64,000 nucleotides of DNA from an uncultured Roseburia sp. (GTDB lineage Bacteria; Bacillota; Clostridia; Lachnospirales; Lachnospiraceae): positions 1-64,000 of the forward strand of contig UQNW01000019.1 of assembly GCA_900542495.1 (NCBI GenBank), in the 5' to 3' direction. Position numbers and translations under genes: made by a program. The stretch's first letter is position 1. Every line of letters begins with the position of its first letter. Positions 24,775-33,630 of the stretch are shown here, piece by piece. The notes below the pieces were generated by a model. It was not told the origin of the DNA and did no database searches. It was given only the letters and a program-made list of their open reading frames with translations.

Positions 24775-26007
24775 TTAGTTATTCTTGTTGTTTTCTTTCT
24801 GCAGTTCAAGCATCTTCATAGCACGAACTTTTAATGGAAGTCCGAACAGTGTGATGAAGCCGTCAGCATCATGATGATCATACAGATCACCGGTTGTAAA
24901 GCTTGCAAGAGACTCACTGTAGAGAGAGTATGGAGAAGTTGTTCCTGCTTTGATGATATTTCCTTTGTAAAGCTTGAATTTTACTTCGCCAGTCACATAT
25001 TCCTGTGTGGACTCTACAAAAGCCTGTACTGCTTCGCGGAGTGGTGTGAACCATTTTCCCTCGTATACGATCTGGGCGAGCTTGTTACCCATATCTTTCT
25101 TAACTTCCATTGTGGCACGGTCAAGTACCAGTTCCTCTAACTGCTCATGTGCTTCTAAGAGGATTGTTCCGCCAGGGGTTTCATAAACACCACGGGATTT
25201 CATACCGACAACGCGGTTCTCTACAATATCGATAATACCGATACCATGTTTTCCACCAAGTGTATTTAACTCACGGATGATATCAGAAACTTTCATTTTT
25301 TTACCATTTACAGAAGTAGGAACGCCTTTTTCAAATGTCATGGTAACATATTCACCCTCATCCGGAGCTTTCTCAGGTGGAGTAGTTAAAACTAAAAGAT
25401 GTTCATAATTTGGCTCCAAAGAAGGATCTTCGAGTTCAAGACCTTCGTGGCTGATATGCCATAAGTTACGGTCACGGCTGTAGCTGGAGTCTACAGAGAA
25501 TGGAAGATGAATACCATGTGCTTTGCAGTAATCAATCTCATCCTGACGGGACTGTAATTTCCAGTTGCTGTCACGCCATGGAGCGATGATTTTAAGATCA
25601 GGAGCAAGTGCTTTGATACTTAATTCGAAACGGATCTGGTCATTTCCTTTTCCGGTTGCACCGTGGCAGATTGCGGTAGCACCTTCTTTTCTGGCAATCT
25701 CAACTAATTTTTTGGCGATTCCCGGACGAGCCATGGAAGTACCTAATAAGTATTTGTTCTCATAAACAGCATTTGCCTGAACACATGGAACAATATAGTC
25801 ATCACAGAATTCATCTACAATGTCCTCAATGTATAATTTGGAAGCGCCACATAATTTAGCTCTTTCGTCAAGTCCGTTCAATTCTTCTTCCTGTCCGCAG
25901 TCAACGCAGCAGCAGATAACTTCGTAACCATAAGTTTCTTTTAACCATGGGATAATGGCTGTGGTATCAAGACCACCGGAGTACGCTAAAATAACCTTTT
26001 CTTTCAT
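24775..26007 (-). CDS. argG: argininosuccinate synthase
   Basis: Start set at the ATG ending at 26007 (AAAGGA upstream), giving 410 residues, standard for the enzyme. It joins citrulline and aspartate using ATP. The PP-loop AYSGGLDTT is at about residues 7-15; GATGKGNDQIRFE, DSNWKLQSRQDEIDY and SVDSSYSRDRNLWHIS are the family's substrate-binding segments. It is transcribed away from argC across a 466-base gap rich in ArgR-box-like palindromes. No argH is in the window. Confidence 0.97.
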   Translation of the reverse strand: MKEKVILAYSGGLDTTAIIPWLKETYGYEVICCCVDCGQEEELNGLDERAKLCGASKLYIEDIVDEFCDDYIVPCVQANAVYENKYLLGTSMARPGIAKKLVEIARKEGATAICHGATGKGNDQIRFELSIKALAPDLKIIAPWRDSNWKLQSRQDEIDYCKAHGIHLPFSVDSSYSRDRNLWHISHEGLELEDPSLEPNYEHLLVLTTPPEKAPDEGEYVTMTFEKGVPTSVNGKKMKVSDIIRELNTLGGKHGIGIIDIVENRVVGMKSRGVYETPGGTILLEAHEQLEELVLDRATMEVKKDMGNKLAQIVYEGKWFTPLREAVQAFVESTQEYVTGEVKFKLYKGNIIKAGTTSPYSLYSESLASFTTGDLYDHHDADGFITLFGLPLKVRAMKMLELQKENNKNN

Positions 26008-26162
26008 AAGAGTGTATCCTTTCCTTTGCTCAATCTTATAATGCAAACCGTTTCTGTCAATATGTAATGATAAAAAGATGAAACGATGCTTTCTGAAAAC
26101 TAATATATACTATGTGAACAAGAAATGCAAGTGAAAAAATATACATAAACAGATAATAAAAA

Positions 26163-26306
26163 TGCATAAAATTATACAGATACAACAGATATTTATACAT
26201 GCACAGATCTATTAAATAAGGTAGAAATATATAATAAACTTAATTAATCGCAAAAATATTGAAAAAAGATATTGCATAAAAATAATAATGAATGTATAAT
26301 TATGCA
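26163..26306. promoter_or_regulatory. ArgR/AhrC-box-like palindromes between argG and argC
   Basis: TGTATAATTATGCA (26293-26306) fits the ARG-box core TGnATwwwwATnCA exactly. TGCATAAAAATAAT (26273-26286) is a strong half-match six bases upstream, and TGCATAAAATTATACA (26163-26178) is a looser copy. Paired boxes a few bases apart are the usual ArgR hexamer target, so arginine repression of both divergent units is expected. The rest of 26008-26473 is AT-rich with no gene. Confidence 0.65.
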
Positions 26307-26473
26307 AGAAATAATGGAAACCAGGAAACAAAAAATACTTTACTATCCTAAAGAGCTGTACTATGATAAGAACAAATTAGTACATTAACGTGAAAAACGA
26401 TGCAAGGTTTTTATTTGGAGAGAAAATCTGAAGCAGGAAGAGAAAACCCATAAGGGAGATTGGAGAATAGATT

Positions 26474-27529
26474 ATGGTAAAAGTTGGAATTATTGGAGCG
26501 ACAGGTTATGCGGGAAACGAGCTTGTCCGATTGCTCATGGGACACAAAGACGTGGAGATCAAATGGTATGGCTCCAGAAGTTACATAGATAAAAAGTATG
26601 CAGAAGTTTATCAGAATATGTTTGAAATTGTAGATGATACCTGCATGGATGATAATATGGAAGAACTTGCTGCACAGGTGGATGTGATTTTTACAGCGAC
26701 TCCGCAGGGATTTTTAGCAGGTGTTCTGACAGAGGAGATCTTATCCAAGGTAAAAATTATCGACCTGAGCGCAGATTTCCGCATCAAAGATGTGAAAACT
26801 TATGAGAAGTGGTATAAGATTGAACACAAAAGCCCGCAGTTTATTGAGGAAGCGGTCTATGGACTATGTGAGGTCAACCGCGAAAAAGTAAAAGGAGCGA
26901 GATTAGTGGCAAATCCGGGATGCTATACGACCTGTTCGATTCTGACAGCATATCCACTGGTGAAAGAGGGACTCATCGATCCGGACACTCTGATCATTGA
27001 TGCAAAATCCGGAACATCCGGAGCAGGAAGGGGTGCAAAACTCCCGAATCTATTCTGCGAAGTGAATGAGAATATGAAAGCTTATGGTGTGACGAATCAC
27101 AGACATACACCGGAAATCGAGGAACAGCTTGGATATGTAGCAGGAAAAGAGATCGTGGTAAACTTTACACCACATCTTGTTCCGATGAACCGTGGTATTC
27201 TCGCAACGGAATATGCAGCTTTGACTAAGAAAGCAGACGGCAGTCTTCCAACTTATGAGGAAGTGAAGGCTGTTTACGATAAATATTATAAGAATGAAAA
27301 ATTTGTCCGTGTATTGGAAAAGGATGTCTGCCCGGAGACGAAATGGGTGGAAGGAAGCAATTATATGGACGTCAATTTCAAAATTGATGAGAGAACCGGA
27401 AGAATTGTCATGATGGGAGCACTTGATAATCTCGTGAAAGGGGCAGCAGGTCAGGCAGTCCAGAACATGAACCTCTTATTTGGTTTCGATGAGGCGGAAG
27501 GATTGAACCTTGTTCCGATGTTCCCGTAG
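26474..27529 (+). CDS. argC: N-acetyl-gamma-glutamyl-phosphate reductase
   Basis: 351 residues, type 1 enzyme. NADP-binding GATGYAGNEL is at residues 9-18 and the active-site cysteine is in NPGCYTTCS near residue 155; HRHTPEIEEQ and FTPHLVPMNRGI are typical. It reduces N-acetylglutamyl-5-phosphate to the semialdehyde. GGGAGA lies before the ATG. First gene of the arginine cluster; a hairpin follows in the 86-base gap before the acetyltransferase gene. Confidence 0.97.
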   Translation: MVKVGIIGATGYAGNELVRLLMGHKDVEIKWYGSRSYIDKKYAEVYQNMFEIVDDTCMDDNMEELAAQVDVIFTATPQGFLAGVLTEEILSKVKIIDLSADFRIKDVKTYEKWYKIEHKSPQFIEEAVYGLCEVNREKVKGARLVANPGCYTTCSILTAYPLVKEGLIDPDTLIIDAKSGTSGAGRGAKLPNLFCEVNENMKAYGVTNHRHTPEIEEQLGYVAGKEIVVNFTPHLVPMNRGILATEYAALTKKADGSLPTYEEVKAVYDKYYKNEKFVRVLEKDVCPETKWVEGSNYMDVNFKIDERTGRIVMMGALDNLVKGAAGQAVQNMNLLFGFDEAEGLNLVPMFP

Positions 27530-27533
27530 GGGG

Positions 27534-27586
27534 GTACAAGACAGATTTTACAGAACAGTGCAGTATGCAGAAAACGAGTCTTGTAC
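27534..27586 (+). promoter_or_regulatory. intercistronic stem-loop after argC
   Basis: GTACAAGAC (27534-27542) pairs with GTCTTGTAC (27578-27586), a 35-base loop between them. There is no T run, so it is more likely an mRNA-processing or stability element than a terminator. Confidence 0.4.
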
Positions 27587-27615
27587 AATAGAAGTTAAGG
27601 GAGATTAGAGGAAAC

Positions 27616-28077
27616 ATGAATGATACAAATTTAACGATCCGCCCGATGACAATGAATGATTTCGAGGAAGTACATAATCTGTGGTTGGAGATTCATGGAT
27701 TTGGTATCCGTAGCATTGATGATTCAAGAGAAGGCGTGGAACGTTTTATAAAGAGAAATCCGACGACGAGCATGGTGGCAGTGTGTGATAACAAAATCGT
27801 TGGGGCAATTCTCTGCGGACATGATGGAAGGCGGGCTGGCCTTTATCATGTCTGTGTACAGGAAAATTACAGAAAACATGGCATCGGACAAAAACTTGTG
27901 GAACGGTGTTTGGAAGCGTTAAAAGCAGAAAAGATTTCAAAGGTGAATCTGATCGCATTTAAACAAAATGAGATCGGAAACCGTTTCTGGCAGAGTCTTG
28001 GCTGGAAATACTGCGACAATGTGAATTATTATGAGTATGTGTTGAACACAGAGAATGTCACAGTGTTTAATCCATAG
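27616..28077 (+). CDS. GNAT acetyltransferase embedded in the arginine cluster
   Basis: 153 residues, a single GNAT domain. The acetyl-CoA pyrophosphate loop is RKHGIGQKL at about 85-93, preceded by the beta-4 strand GLYHVCVQ; QNEIGNRFWQSLGWKYC is the usual C-terminal motif. AGAGGA lies before the ATG. Lying between argC and argJ it could be a short N-acetylglutamate synthase feeding the pathway, but that rests on position; it could equally act on another amine. ArgJ recycles acetyl groups, so such a synthase would be anaplerotic. Confidence 0.85.
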   Translation: MNDTNLTIRPMTMNDFEEVHNLWLEIHGFGIRSIDDSREGVERFIKRNPTTSMVAVCDNKIVGAILCGHDGRRAGLYHVCVQENYRKHGIGQKLVERCLEALKAEKISKVNLIAFKQNEIGNRFWQSLGWKYCDNVNYYEYVLNTENVTVFNP

Positions 28078-28093
28078 AAAGAATCAATATAGA

Positions 28094-28310
28094 CAATTGC
28101 GAAACTCCTGAAAACCTAAATTAAATTGTGAAAAATTAACAAAAGACATGAAAGACATTGGGGAACCGCCGGTTCTTAGAAGGCAGGTACAACGGTAAGT
28201 TGTACCTGGCTTCTTAGTACCGTTGCGAGTGACACATAGCGAGAGCGTGTCTTGAATGTTTTTGTTGATTTTGAACAATTGAAAGAAGAGTAGGAGGAGT
28301 TTCGCAATTG
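28094..28310. repeat. 217-bp MITE-like palindromic element (repeat family copy A)
   Basis: A perfect 16-bp terminal inverted repeat, CAATTGCGAAACTCCT (28094-28109) and its complement (28295-28310), bounds the element. Inside, ATTGTGAAAAATTAAC (from 28125) pairs imperfectly with a stretch near 28260-28280, and CAGGTACAAC (28184-28193) pairs perfectly with GTTGTACCTG (28199-28208). No coding frame. Parts recur at 39.3, 46.9 and 52.7 kb. It lies between the GNAT gene and argJ. Confidence 0.75.
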
Positions 28311-28343
28311 CCTAAATAACGAATAATTATAAGGAGATCAATC

Positions 28344-29567
28344 ATGAAACAGATTACAGGCGGTGTGACCGCAGCAAAAGGTTTTCAGGCAGCAAGTACA
28401 GCAGCCGGAATCAAATATAAAGACAGAAAAGATATGGCAATGATCTACAGTGAGGTTCCATGTAAGGCAGCCGGAACATTTACAACTAATATCGTAAAAG
28501 CGGCTCCTGTAAAATGGGATCACAATGTGGTATACAACAGCAAAGCGGCACAGGCAGTTGTGATCAATGCAGGAATCGCTAATGCATGCACCGGAGAGGA
28601 AGGCATGGGCTATTGCAGGGAAACAGCCGAGAAAGTAGAAAAAGTATTAGGAATTGCAGCTGATGAAGTGTTAGTAGCCTCTACCGGAGTAATCGGCATG
28701 CAGCTTCCAATCGACCGCATCTGTAACGGAATCGATGCTATGGTTTCACAGTTAAAGGGTGATTTAGAAAGTGGAACCGGGGCTTCCAAAGCGATCATGA
28801 CCACAGACACAAAAAACAAAGAGGTGGCAGTGACCATCGAGCTTGGTGGAAAAACGGTAACGATCGGAGGCATGTGCAAAGGCTCTGGCATGATACATCC
28901 AAATATGTGCACAATGTTAAGTTTTGTGACAACGGATGCAGCGATTTCCAAAGAATTATTGCAGGAAGCATTAAGCACAGATGTGCAGGACACTTATAAC
29001 ATGATTTCGGTCGACGGAGATACTTCCACGAACGATACCTGTCTGTTACTTGCAAACGGACTGGCGGAAAACCCGGAGATCACAGAGAAAAATGCAGATT
29101 ATGAGACCTTCTGCAAGGCACTGAACTTTGTGAATGAGACACTGGCAAAGAAAATGGCAGGCGACGGCGAGGGAGCTACTGCATTATTTGAAGTAAAGAT
29201 CGTAGGAGCGGAGAGCAAAGAACAGGCAAAAGTTTTGAGCAAATCCGTTATCACTTCAAGCCTTACAAAAGCAGCCATATACGGACATGACGCAAACTGG
29301 GGACGAATCCTCTGTGCAATGGGATATTCCGGTGCCACATTTGACCCGGAGAAAGTTGATCTTTTCTTTGAGAGTGCCGCAGGAAAAATGCAGATCATCA
29401 AAGACGGTGTTGCTGTGGATTACAGCGAGGAAGAAGCAACGAAAATCTTATCTGAGCCGGCAGTTACCGCAATCGCGGATGTGAAAATGGGTGATGCAAC
29501 CGCAACTGCATGGGGCTGTGATCTGACTTACGATTATGTGAAGATCAACGCAGACTACCGCTCTTAA
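28344..29567 (+). CDS. argJ: glutamate N-acetyltransferase / amino-acid acetyltransferase
   Basis: 407 residues. The proenzyme self-cleaves before the nucleophilic threonine in PNMCTML (Thr190); KGSGMIHPNM and the C-terminal GHDANWGRI segment are diagnostic. It transfers the acetyl group from N-acetylornithine to glutamate, closing the cyclic arginine route; some relatives also use acetyl-CoA. AAGGAG lies ten bases before the ATG. It directly follows the MITE-like element and is 86 bases ahead of argB. Confidence 0.97.
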   Translation: MKQITGGVTAAKGFQAASTAAGIKYKDRKDMAMIYSEVPCKAAGTFTTNIVKAAPVKWDHNVVYNSKAAQAVVINAGIANACTGEEGMGYCRETAEKVEKVLGIAADEVLVASTGVIGMQLPIDRICNGIDAMVSQLKGDLESGTGASKAIMTTDTKNKEVAVTIELGGKTVTIGGMCKGSGMIHPNMCTMLSFVTTDAAISKELLQEALSTDVQDTYNMISVDGDTSTNDTCLLLANGLAENPEITEKNADYETFCKALNFVNETLAKKMAGDGEGATALFEVKIVGAESKEQAKVLSKSVITSSLTKAAIYGHDANWGRILCAMGYSGATFDPEKVDLFFESAAGKMQIIKDGVAVDYSEEEATKILSEPAVTAIADVKMGDATATAWGCDLTYDYVKINADYRS

Positions 29568-29653
29568 TAGTTACGAAAATTTTATCAAAGTTTCACAGCG
29601 TAAATCAGAGTTTTTCATTGATTTAGAGAAGCATAAGAATCGAGGAAGCAAAA

Positions 29654-30553
29654 ATGGAAGAGAAGAATATGAACGAACTTTTGAAAAAAGCAGAAGTGCT
29701 GATCGAGGCGCTTCCATATATCCAGCGTTTTAACCGCAAAATCATTGTTGTAAAATACGGCGGAAGTGCAATGGTCGACGAGGAATTAAAACAGCATGTC
29801 ATTCAGGATGTTACCTTATTAAAATTAGTTGGATTCAAACCGATCATTGTTCACGGTGGCGGCAAGGAGATCAGCAAATGGGTGGAAAAAGTCGGTATGG
29901 AGCCGGAATTTGTCAATGGTCTCCGCAAGACGGACGAAGCAACTATGGAAATTGCAGAAATGGTATTAAATAAAGTCAACAAATCCCTTGTAAAACTTGT
30001 GCAGGAATTAGGTGTAAATGCAGTCGGAATCAGCGGAAAAGACGGTGGACTTTTAAAAGTGGAAAAGAAATATTCCAATGGTCAGGACATCGGCTATGTG
30101 GGCGAGATCACAGAGGTAAATCCACAGCTTTTATATGATCTTCTCGAAAAAGATTTTCTGCCGATCATCTGCCCGATCGGTATGGATGAAAATTATGACA
30201 GCTACAATATCAATGCAGATGATGCTGCTTGTGCGATCGCAAGAGCTGTGCATGCAGAAAAACTGGCGTTTTTAACTGATATTGAAGGCGTGTATAAAGA
30301 TCCGAAGGATGCGTCAACCCTGATCTCAGAACTTCCAATCTCTGAGGCAAAGAAACTGATCGAGGACGGCTATATTGGAGGTGGAATGCTTCCAAAATTG
30401 AACAATTGCATTGATGCGATTGAAAATGGAGTTTCCAGAGTGCATATCTTAGATGGTCGTATCGCGCATTGCCTGTTATTGGAGATCTTTACCAATAAGG
30501 GAATCGGAACAGCAATCTTAGGGGATAAGGAGACAAAGTATTATCATGAATAA
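29654..30553 (+). CDS. argB: acetylglutamate kinase
   Basis: 299 residues. It phosphorylates N-acetylglutamate, usually the arginine-feedback step. The amino-acid kinase motifs are KYGGSAM (about 35-41), VHGGGKEIS and NADDAACAIARA. The extended N-terminal helix (NELLKKAEVLIEALPYIQRF) is the form associated with hexameric, arginine-inhibited enzymes, so feedback inhibition is likely. Start follows AGGAAG. It overlaps argD by eight bases. Confidence 0.97.
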   Translation: MEEKNMNELLKKAEVLIEALPYIQRFNRKIIVVKYGGSAMVDEELKQHVIQDVTLLKLVGFKPIIVHGGGKEISKWVEKVGMEPEFVNGLRKTDEATMEIAEMVLNKVNKSLVKLVQELGVNAVGISGKDGGLLKVEKKYSNGQDIGYVGEITEVNPQLLYDLLEKDFLPIICPIGMDENYDSYNINADDAACAIARAVHAEKLAFLTDIEGVYKDPKDASTLISELPISEAKKLIEDGYIGGGMLPKLNNCIDAIENGVSRVHILDGRIAHCLLLEIFTNKGIGTAILGDKETKYYHE

Positions 30554-31730
30554 ACAGGAATACATTGACGGAGCAGAGAGCACACTTCTTCATACATACA
30601 ACCGTTTTTCACTGGTCATAGATCATGGCGACGGCGTTTATCTTTATGACACAGACGGAAAAGAATATCTTGATTTTGCGGCAGGAATTGCAGTACAGGC
30701 ATTTGGATATAACAACAAAGAATATAATGATGCATTGAAAGCGCAGATTGATAAAGTTATGCATACTTCCAACCTGTATTATAATGTTCCAATCATGAAT
30801 GCTGCAAAACGGGTTTTAAAAGCAAGCAAAATGGACCGTGTTTTCTTTACCAACAGCGGTACAGAGGCAATTGAGGGAGCTATTAAGGCTGCAAAAAAAT
30901 ATGCTTACACAAGGGACGGACATGCAGGTCATGAGATCATCGCAATGAATCATTCTTTCCACGGAAGAAGTATCGGAGCGTTGTCTGTGACAGGCAACAA
31001 ACATTATCAGGAACCATTTGAACCACTGCTTCCGGGAGTGAAATTTGCAGATTTTAATGATCTTGAGAGCGTAAAAGCTTTGATTAATGAGAAAACCTGT
31101 GCTATTATTTTTGAGACAGTACAAGGTGAGGGTGGAATTTATCCTGCAACAGAAGAATTTATGAAAGGAGTTCGTGCACTTTGTGATGAACATGACATCC
31201 TTTTGATCTTAGATGAGATCCAGTGCGGCATGGGAAGAACCGGAGAAATGTTCGCATGGCAGCACTATGGTGTGAAACCGGATATTATGACAAGCGCAAA
31301 GGCGCTCGGCTGTGGAGTTCCGGTAGGAGCATTTCTGATGACAGAGAGAGTCGCAGAAAAGTCATTAGCACCGGGAGATCATGGAACTACCTACGGAGGC
31401 AATCCATTTGTGGGAGCTGCTGTGGATAAAGTGCTTGAGATGATGGAACGCGATCATATCACGGATCATGTGAAAAAAGCTGCACCATATCTGGAAAAAA
31501 GATTGGATGAACTGGTTGCAAAGTATGATTTCCTGACCGAGAGAAGAGGTATGGGACTCATGCAGGGAGTTGTCTGTGAAAAACCGGTAGGTCAGATTGC
31601 GGCAAAAGCATTAGAGGCGGGTCTGATTGTGATCACAGCAGGTTCGAATGTACTTCGTTTTGTACCGCCACTTATCATTGAAGAAAAAGATGTGGATGAG
31701 ATGATATCCAGGCTGGAGAGTATTTTATAA
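30546..31730 (+). CDS. argD: acetylornithine aminotransferase
   Basis: 394 residues, class III PLP aminotransferase. The PLP lysine is Lys252 in SAKALGCGVPVGAF; TNSGTEAIEGAIK and LILDEIQCGMGRTG bind the cofactor. It makes N-acetylornithine from the semialdehyde with glutamate as donor. It overlaps argB upstream, and its TAA shares a base with the ATG of the following solute-binding-protein gene, so all three are likely translated as one unit. Confidence 0.97.
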   Translation: MNKQEYIDGAESTLLHTYNRFSLVIDHGDGVYLYDTDGKEYLDFAAGIAVQAFGYNNKEYNDALKAQIDKVMHTSNLYYNVPIMNAAKRVLKASKMDRVFFTNSGTEAIEGAIKAAKKYAYTRDGHAGHEIIAMNHSFHGRSIGALSVTGNKHYQEPFEPLLPGVKFADFNDLESVKALINEKTCAIIFETVQGEGGIYPATEEFMKGVRALCDEHDILLILDEIQCGMGRTGEMFAWQHYGVKPDIMTSAKALGCGVPVGAFLMTERVAEKSLAPGDHGTTYGGNPFVGAAVDKVLEMMERDHITDHVKKAAPYLEKRLDELVAKYDFLTERRGMGLMQGVVCEKPVGQIAAKALEAGLIVITAGSNVLRFVPPLIIEEKDVDEMISRLESIL

Positions 31731-32917
31731 TGAAAGTAGTACAGAAGAGAATGATCGCAGCAGGCTGTATCGGTGTGCTGCTGATCGGAGGTGCCGTAGT
31801 AGTTGCAAAACACGGTACTTATGAACAGAATGAAAAGAATGCAGCAAGTGAAACAGAGACAGCATCAGTTAGCAGGGTGGTAAAACAGCCTGCTGATTTG
31901 ACGTTCTGGTATAGTGATAAAAGCTATCAGAAGTTTTATGAAAAGGCAGCAGAAGAATACTATGAGGATACAGGCATTGTTGTGGACGTGCAGTATCAGG
32001 ACAGTATGGACTATATGGATGCTGTGTATAATGCAACGATACAGAATGAAGGATTTCCGGATGTTTATATGATTGGAAGTGATCAGTTAGAGGAAGCATA
32101 TCTTTATGGACTTGCGGCAGAGAATACAGCATCTGACATTTATGAAAGTACTGTGGCAGCGAATGCAGTGACAGCTTCTAATTACAAAGACAAGATGTAC
32201 GCATATCCGTTGAGCTACAATACCTGCCTGTTTGTTTATAAGGATGGTTATTTTGAAACTGAGCCGGATAATTTACAGGCGATCATTGACTATTCCATTG
32301 ATAATGAACCGCCGGAGAACGTGCAGTATCTGTTGGAGTGGGATGTGAATGACGCATTTTATGATTTCCCGTTTGTTTCTAACAGCGTTAGCTTTGTAAA
32401 AGACAAAGTGGAAACGATGCAGGTGAGCTATGATGAGGATTTATACAATCAGGATTTAGAGTTCTTTTCACAGAGTCTTGAGTCCTTTTCCATTGATGCG
32501 TCGACTGTGACCGAGGAGAGTGTTGTGTCTGATTTTAATCAGGGAAAAACACTCTGTGCGATCATTGATTCTGATTCTGTTGCAAAGTTAGAGGGAGCAG
32601 ATTACAAAATGCGTGAACTGCCGGCATTGAATGATACGCTTTCTGTGTCATCGGCTGCATTGACAGATCTTGTGGTCGTCAACGATTTTTCAGAAAAAAA
32701 GGAAAAAGCAGCAGATTTTGCAGAGTATGTGACACTTACCATGTCCGGGGAACTTCATGGACTTGGCGGACATTATTCCGTGAAGCTGTCTGAGGATGCA
32801 GATGAGAAGGAGCAGACCGCTTATCAGGCATATGAGAATGCAATCCCGGTACCGGATTCACAGGATGCAAAAGAATTCTGGGTAACTTTGAAAGAAACAA
32901 TTTCTCAATATTTTTAA
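31730..32917 (+). CDS. orphan extracellular solute-binding protein
   Basis: 395 residues. A hydrophobic N-terminal segment (residues 8-27) without a clear lipobox suggests a signal anchor or uncleaved signal peptide. The rest looks like a family 1 (maltose/putrescine-type) binding protein: LTFWYSDKSYQKFYEKAA, FPDVYMIGSDQLEEAYLYG, YPLSYNTCLFVYKDGYF. It starts at the argD stop codon (TAATG), so it is coupled to arginine genes, yet no permease or ATPase genes follow. It may bind an arginine-related solute or serve as a sensor; this is inference. Confidence 0.75.
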   Translation: MKVVQKRMIAAGCIGVLLIGGAVVVAKHGTYEQNEKNAASETETASVSRVVKQPADLTFWYSDKSYQKFYEKAAEEYYEDTGIVVDVQYQDSMDYMDAVYNATIQNEGFPDVYMIGSDQLEEAYLYGLAAENTASDIYESTVAANAVTASNYKDKMYAYPLSYNTCLFVYKDGYFETEPDNLQAIIDYSIDNEPPENVQYLLEWDVNDAFYDFPFVSNSVSFVKDKVETMQVSYDEDLYNQDLEFFSQSLESFSIDASTVTEESVVSDFNQGKTLCAIIDSDSVAKLEGADYKMRELPALNDTLSVSSAALTDLVVVNDFSEKKEKAADFAEYVTLTMSGELHGLGGHYSVKLSEDADEKEQTAYQAYENAIPVPDSQDAKEFWVTLKETISQYF

Positions 32918-32945
32918 AAAATTGGATATAATATATTTAATAGTC

Positions 32946-32974
32946 TTGTCATATTTGTAAAATTTCGTTAAAAT
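32946..32974 (+). promoter_or_regulatory. promoter for the comEA unit
   Basis: TTGTCA (32946-32951) and TAAAAT (32969-32974) are 17 bases apart, 69 bases before the comEA ATG. Confidence 0.6.
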
Positions 32975-33043
32975 GTATTCATCAGGCATTGAGGGCTCTT
33001 TCATCTAGCTGTAGTTATGCATACAGATAGGAAGGAGAATGCT

Positions 33044-33628
33044 ATGAATCGAAAGATCAGAGTATTCCTGGTAATCATATTCTGCATAAGCATGCTTTGT
33101 GGATGTGGTTCCAGGAATACCGTGTATTTAGAGAAAATACAGACAGAGACAAGTGAAGTGCCACAGACAGAGGAAAAGGACAGCACCAAAGAGACAGGCG
33201 GCTGCTTTGTGTATGTCTGTGGGGCAGTTGTAAATCCGGGAGTGTACGAACTGCCGGAGAACAGCCGTGTTTATGAGGCGGTAGCAATGGCTGGCGGGAT
33301 GACAGAAGATGCCGGCACGGAGGCTGTAAACCAGGCAGAGATCGTTACGGACGGACAGATGCTGCGGATCCCAACGATAGCGGAAGTACTGGCTGCGCAG
33401 GAGGATGCGAGCGGTGATTCGGGTGCCACAGATGACGGACTTCTTAATATTAATCAGGCAGAAGTGGCGGATTTTATGACACTTCCTGGGATCGGGCAGT
33501 CAAAAGCAGAGGCATTAGTAAAGTACCGCGAGGAACATGGAAAGTTTTCTTCAATTGAGGAGATCATGAATGTGGATGGAATCAAAGAGGGAGTTTTTAA
33601 CAAAATAAAGGATAGTATAAAGGTGTAG
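33044..33628 (+). CDS. comEA: ComEA-family DNA-binding lipoprotein
   Basis: Start set at ATG 33044 behind AAGGAG, giving 194 residues. A signal peptide ends in LCGC (Cys21 lipidated). About 50-112 is an SLBB domain (VYVCGAVVNPGVYELPENSRVYEAV), and 130-194 carries two helix-hairpin-helix motifs (INQAEVADFMTLPGIGQSKA). ComEA binds incoming DNA at the membrane for uptake through ComEC, whose gene lies 3.2 kb downstream in the same run. A response regulator gene follows after two bases. Confidence 0.92.
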   Translation: MNRKIRVFLVIIFCISMLCGCGSRNTVYLEKIQTETSEVPQTEEKDSTKETGGCFVYVCGAVVNPGVYELPENSRVYEAVAMAGGMTEDAGTEAVNQAEIVTDGQMLRIPTIAEVLAAQEDASGDSGATDDGLLNINQAEVADFMTLPGIGQSKAEALVKYREEHGKFSSIEEIMNVDGIKEGVFNKIKDSIKV

Positions 33629-33630
33629 AG

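Noticed and set aside
28155..28175. GGGGAACCGCCGG resembling a T-box antiterminator before argJ
   Set aside because: It does not match the AGGGTGGNACCGCG core, lacks a specifier stem and terminator, and lies inside the repeat element.
28610..28993. 127-codon minus-strand frame inside argJ and similar long antisense frames in ychF, argD, activase and others
   Set aside because: They have no ribosome-binding sites, no recognisable protein features, and lie opposite well-conserved genes; they are shadows of codon bias.
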